This document shows, in pieces, positions 60,501-64,000 of a stretch of DNA of 64,000 nucleotides. The stretch is from NCBI GenBank assembly GCA_003117195.1, contig BDSI01000226.1, positions 44,070 to 108,069 of the forward strand. The letters run 5' to 3'. A program made the translations under genes and the position numbers. The number at the start of each line of letters is the position of its first letter. Position 1 is the stretch's first letter. A model generated the notes under the pieces. It saw only the letters and a program-made list of their open reading frames with translations, had not been told where the DNA came from and did no database searches. The stretch is from Eudorina sp. 2006-703-Eu-15 (Eukaryota > Chlorophyta > Chlorophyceae > Chlamydomonadales > Volvocaceae).

Positions 60501-63500
60501 CTCAGGGCTGGGCGGGCAGGCGACGGCGGCGCTGGCTGAGAGGTGCGGCGGCGCGACCCGGGCGGCGGGCTCGGCGGCTCCGGCGACGGCGGCTCAGGGC
60601 TGGGCGCGCAGGCGACGGCGGCGCTGGCTGAGAGGTGCGGCGGGCGACCCGGGCGGCGGGCTCGGCGGCTCCGGCGACGGCGGCTCAGGGCTGGGCGGCG
60701 CAGGCGACGGCGCTGGGCTGAGAGGTGCGGCGGGCGACCCGGGCGGCGGCTCGGCGGTTCCGGCGACGGCGGCTCAGGCTGGGCGCGCAGGCGACGGCGG
60801 GCCTGGCTGAGAGTGCGGCGGGCGACCCGGGCGGCGGCTCGGCGGCCGGCGACGGCGGCTCAGGGCTGGGCGGCGCAGGCGACGGCGGCGCTGGGCTGAG
60901 AGGTGCGGCGGGCGACCCGGGCGGCGGGCTCGCGGCTCCGGCGACGGCGGCTCAGGGCTGGGCGGCGCAGGCGACGGCGGCGCTGGGCTGAGAGGTGCGG
61001 CGGGCGACCCGGGCGGCGGGCTCGGGGCGACGGGGCGGCGCGACGGCGACGGACGGCGGCTCAGGGCTGGGCGGCGCAGGCGACGGCGGCGCTGGGCTGA
61101 GAGGTGCGGCGGGCGACCCGGGCGGCGGGCTCGGCGGCTCCGGCGACGGCGGCTCAGGCTGGGCGGCGCAGGCGACGGCGGCGCTGGGCTGAGAGGTGCG
61201 GCGGGCGACCGGGCGGCGGCTCGGCGGCTCCGGCGACGGCGGCTCAGGGCTGGGCGGCGCAGGCGACGGGCGCTGGCTGAGAGGTGCGGCGGGCGACCCG
61301 GGCGGCGGGCTCGCGGCCGGCTCAGGGCTGGGCGGCGCAGGCGACGGCGGCGCTGGGCTGAGAGGTGCGGCGGGCGACCCGGGCGGCGGGCTCGGCGGCT
61401 CCGGCGACGGCGGCTCAGGGCTGGGCGGCGCAGGCGACGGCGGCGCTGGGCTGAGAGGTGCGGCGGGCGACCCGGGCGCGGGCTCGGCGGCTCCGGCGAC
61501 GGAGGGCTGGGCGGCGCAGGCGACGGCGGCGCTGGGCTGAGAGGTGCGGCGGCGACCCGGGCGGCGGCTCGGCGGCTCCGGCGACGGCGCTCAGGGCTGG
61601 GCGGCGCAGGCGACGGCGGCGCTGGGCTGAGAGGTGCGGCGGGCGACCCGGGCGGCGGGCTCGGCGGCTCCGGCGACGGCGGCTCAGGGCTGGCGGCGCA
61701 GGCGACGGCGGGCTGGGCTGAGAGGTGCGGCGGCGACCCGGGCGGCGGGCTCGGCGGCCGGCGACGGCGGCTCAGGGCTGGGCGGCGCAGGCGACGGCGG
61801 CGCTGGCTGAGAGGTGCGGCGGGCGACCCGGGCGGCGGGCTCGGCGGCTCCGGCGACGGCGGCTCAGGGCTGGGCGGCGCAGGCGACGGCGGCGCTGGGC
61901 TGAGAGGTGCGGCGGGCGACCCGGGCGGCGGGCTCGGCGGCTCGGCGACGGCGGCTCAGGGCTGGGCGGCGCAGGCGACGGCGGCGCTGGCTGAGAGGTG
62001 CGGCGGGCGACCCGGGCGGCGGGCTCGCGGCTCCGGCGACGGCGGCTCAGGGCTGGGCGGCGCAGGCGACGGCGGCGCTGGGCTGAGAGGTGCGGCGGGC
62101 GACCCGGGCGGCGGCTCGGCGGCTCCGGCGACGGCGGCTCAGGGCTGGGCGGCGCAGGCGACGGCGGCGCTGGCTGAGAGGTGCGGCGGGCGACCCGGGC
62201 GGCGGGCTCGGCGGCTCCGGCGACGGCGCTCAGGGCTGGGCGGCGCAGGCGACGGCGGCGCTGGGCTGAGAGGTGCGGCGGGCGACCGGGCGGCGGGCTC
62301 GGCGGCTCCGGCGACGGCGGCTCAGGCTGGGCGGCGCAGGCGACGGCGGCGCTGGGCTGAGAGGTGCGGCGGGCGACCCGGGCTCGGCGGGGCGACGGCG
62401 CTCAGGGCTGGGCGGCGCAGGCGACGGCGGCGCTGGCTGAGAGGTGCGGCGGGCGACCCGGCGGCGGGCTCGACGGCGCTCAGGGCTGGCGGCGCAGGCG
62501 ACGCGGGCTGGCTGAGAGGTGCGGCGGGCTCGGCGGCTCCGGCGACGGCGGCTCAGGGCTGGGCGGCGGCGACGGCGGCGCTGGGCTGAGAGGTGCGGCG
62601 GGCGACCCGGGCGGCGGCTCGGCGGCTCCGGCGACGGCGGCTCAGGGCTGGGCGGCGCAGGCGACGGCGGCGCTGGGCTGAGAGGTGCGGCGGGCGACCC
62701 GGGCGGCGGCTCGGCGGTCCGGCGACGGCGGCTCAGGCTGGGCGGCGCAGGCGACGGCGGCGCTGGGCTGAGAGGTGCGGCGGGCGACCGGCGGCGGCTC
62801 GGCGGCTCCGGCGACGGCGGCTCAGGGCTGGGCGGCGCAGGCGACGGCGGCGCTGGGCTGAGAGCGGGCGACCGGCGGCGGGCTCGGCGCTCCGGCGACG
62901 GCGGCTCAGGGCTGGCGGGCAGGCGACGGCGGCGCTGGCTGAGAGGTGCGGCGGGCGACCCGGGCGGCGGCTCGGCGGCTCCGGCGACGGCGGCTCAGGC
63001 TGGGCGGCGCAGGCGACGGCGGGCTGGGCTGAGAGGTGCGGCGGGCGACCCGGGCGCGGGCTCGGCGGCTCGGCGACGGCGGCTCAGGGCTGGCGGCGCA
63101 GGCGACGGCGGCGCTGGCTGAGAGGTGCGGCGGGCGACCCGGGCGGCGGGCTCGGCGGCTCCGGCGACGGCGGCTCAGGCTGGGCGGCGCAGGCGACGGC
63201 GGCGCTGGCTGAGAGGTGCGGCGGGCGACCGGGCGGCGGCTCGGCGGGGCGACGGCGGCTCAGGCTGGGCGCGCAGGCGACGGCGGCGCTGGCTGAGAGG
63301 TGCGGCGGCGACCTCGGCGGGCGACGGCGGCTCAGGCTGGGCGGCAGGCGACGGCGGCGCTGGGCTGAGAGGTGCGGCGGGCGACCGGGCGGCGGGCTCG
63401 GCGGCTCCGGCGACGGCGCTCAGGCTGGGCGGCGCAGGCGACGGCGGCGCTGGCTGAGAGGTGCGGCGGGCGACCGGGCGGCGGCTCGGCGTCCGGCGAC

Positions 63501-64000
63501 GGCGGCTCAGGGCTGGGCGGCGCAGGCGACGGCGGCGCTGGGCTGAGAGGTGCGGCGGGCGACCCGGCGACTCAGGCTGGGCTCTGAGCGCGCGACCCGG
63601 GCGACGGCGGCTCAGGGCTGGGCGGCGCAGGCGACGGCGGCGCTGGGCTGAGAGGTGCGGCGGGCGACCCGGGCGGCGGCTCGGCGGGCGACGGCGGCTC
63701 AGGGCTGGGCGGCAGGCGACGGCGCGCTGGCTGAGAGTGCGCGGGCGACCGGGCGTCGGCGGCTCCGGCGACGGCGCTCAGGGCTGGGCGGCGCAGGCGA
63801 CGGCGGCTGGGCTGAGAGGTGCGGCGGCGACCCGGGCGCGGGCTCGGCGGCTCCGGCGACGGCGGCTCAGGGCTGGGCGCGCAGGCGACGGCGGCGCTGG
63901 CTGAGAGGTGCGGCGGGCGACCGGGCGGGGCTCGGCGGCTCCGGCGACGGCGGCTCAGGGCTGGGCGGCGCAGGCGACGGCGGCGCTGGGCTGAGAGGTG
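31953..64000 (-). CDS. Giant pherophorin-like matrix glycoprotein, 5' end outside window
   Basis: Secreted hydroxyproline-rich matrix protein, by family. Exons in the 3' part: (beyond 64000?)-37339, 37105-36805, 35836-35722, 35428-35381, 34706-34317, 34043-33577, 33304-32709, 32307-31953; all phases agree. Order of parts: 31-residue Ser-Pro-rich repeats (38172 and above), a Pro-rich linker, Cys-rich domain 1 ([17 protein letters not shown] ... [13 protein letters not shown]), a second Pro-rich linker, Cys-rich domain 2 ([17 protein letters not shown] ... [12 protein letters not shown]), a short Pro-rich linker, and a C-terminal pherophorin domain ([20 protein letters not shown] ... [14 protein letters not shown]). 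Stop at 31953-31955. Domains 1 and 2 align closely, so they are internal duplicates. The N-terminus and signal peptide are not visible. The frame through the array is broken by many single-base indels as given. The downstream exons are firm; inclusion of the array in the coding exon is inferred. Confidence 0.8.
32404..32493. repeat. TGTGGT hexamer array in pherophorin intron
   Basis: About 15 copies of a six-base unit (ggttgt in plus sense), followed by a GT run. It lies wholly within the 401-base intron 32308-32708, so it does not encode protein. Confidence 0.9.
35086..35365. repeat. 14-bp minisatellite, exactly 20 copies, in pherophorin intron
   Basis: The unit is gatacccgctatc followed by t or c. 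The only difference between copies is that last base, giving the order TCCTTCCTTCCTCTCCTTCT along the 20 units. Much of it follows a four-unit (56-bp) higher-order pattern. GATA and TATC inside each unit are reverse complements. It sits in the intron 34707-35380. Confidence 0.9.
35636..35695. repeat. ACCAA pentamer run in pherophorin intron
   Basis: About 11 copies of the five-base unit aacca on the plus strand, within the intron 35429-35721. Several long open frames reported over it in various frames come from the repeat itself. Confidence 0.9.
36077..36684. repeat. Hexanucleotide array (CCGCAC)n with a 40-base C run
   Basis: About 600 bases of ccgcac units, with several one- to three-base slips (for example near 36193, 36244, 36302 and 36430) and a homopolymer C run at about 36479-36518. 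It lies in the intron 35837-36804 between a gtgagc donor and a cacag acceptor. The minus strand (transcript sense) has regularly spaced GGG runs, so it could form G-quadruplexes. The length of the C run is unlikely to be exact. Confidence 0.9.
37510..38171 (-). other. Pro-rich (hydroxyproline) linker of the pherophorin gene
   Basis: The minus strand codes for long runs of Pro with [12 protein letters not shown] and PNPPSPP motifs, the typical pherophorin linker. It runs without a stop from the end of the 93-bp array to the Cys-rich domain that starts with SCWHEGG. The codons are irregular here, so this is the older, non-arrayed part of the linker. Confidence 0.85.
38172..64000. repeat. Giant 93-bp minisatellite, about 280 copies, runs off the window
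   Basis: The unit is 93 bases (boundaries at 38261, 38354, 38447 and 38540) and can be followed by the block gctgggctgagaggtgcggc. On the minus strand, in phase with the pherophorin exon, each unit codes for 31 residues, 17 of them Pro, built of APPSP and EPPSP blocks, then PPPGSP and AAPLS. Recurrent base changes: ggctcc/ggttcc, ggctca/ggcgca, gcgggcgac/gcgggtgac, and ggcgct/ggggct. From about 38620 on, a large share of copies lack one base, nearly always in a G run, and some copies are badly truncated (for example near 40120, 42580, 47800 and 63580). No spacer or unrelated sequence interrupts the array. Confidence 0.95.

Noticed and set aside
37930..63904. Very many plus-strand open frames over the array (Gly-rich [13 protein letters not shown] types and Arg-rich [11 protein letters not shown] types)
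   Set aside because: They are other-frame readings of the 93-bp unit. Four of the six frames are stop-free in the consensus, so openness is no evidence. None joins a recognised exon.
38172..64000. CRISPR-like or rDNA-type array
   Set aside because: There are no unique spacers, no cas-like genes and no rRNA sequence. Units abut directly, and the genome is eukaryotic.

Overview
The window looks like nuclear DNA of a volvocine green alga (Chlamydomonadales: Chlamydomonas, Gonium, Volvox and relatives). It is very GC-rich, its genes are cut by many short GT-AG introns, and it is full of microsatellites and minisatellites. It carries a pherophorin-type extracellular-matrix gene, a family typical of this lineage. 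I cannot name the species. All gene models were joined by hand from splice signals, intron phase and remembered family consensus; no search was run.

Layout. 1-2708: no gene seen. 2709-4641 (-): a DUF506 (PDDEXK-like) protein with a long low-complexity tail. 4642-8437: no gene seen, with an AT-richer island at about 4680-6080. 8438-19205 (-): a receptor-like protein kinase with signal peptide, ectodomain, one membrane helix and a TKL-like kinase domain, in at least 12 exons. 20933-27995 (+): the complete 17-exon gene for translation initiation factor eIF3 subunit c; all junctions are in phase and give 940 residues. 27996-31952: no convincing gene, rich in CA repeats and tandem repeats.

31953 to beyond 64000 (-): one large pherophorin-like gene, 3' end in the window and 5' end outside. 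Its introns hold a hexanucleotide array, a 14-bp minisatellite and other simple repeats. From 38172 to the window end lies an uninterrupted array of about 280 copies of a 93-bp unit. In the minus-strand frame that runs without a stop into the pherophorin exon, the unit encodes a 31-residue Ser-Pro-rich block like the hydroxyproline-rich linkers of these proteins. The main proposal is that the array is a hugely expanded coding linker. Many copies carry single-base losses in G runs, which may be read errors or real decay.

The genes do not form a pathway. eIF3c is housekeeping; the receptor kinase and pherophorin both act at the cell surface or matrix, but nothing in the sequence links them.
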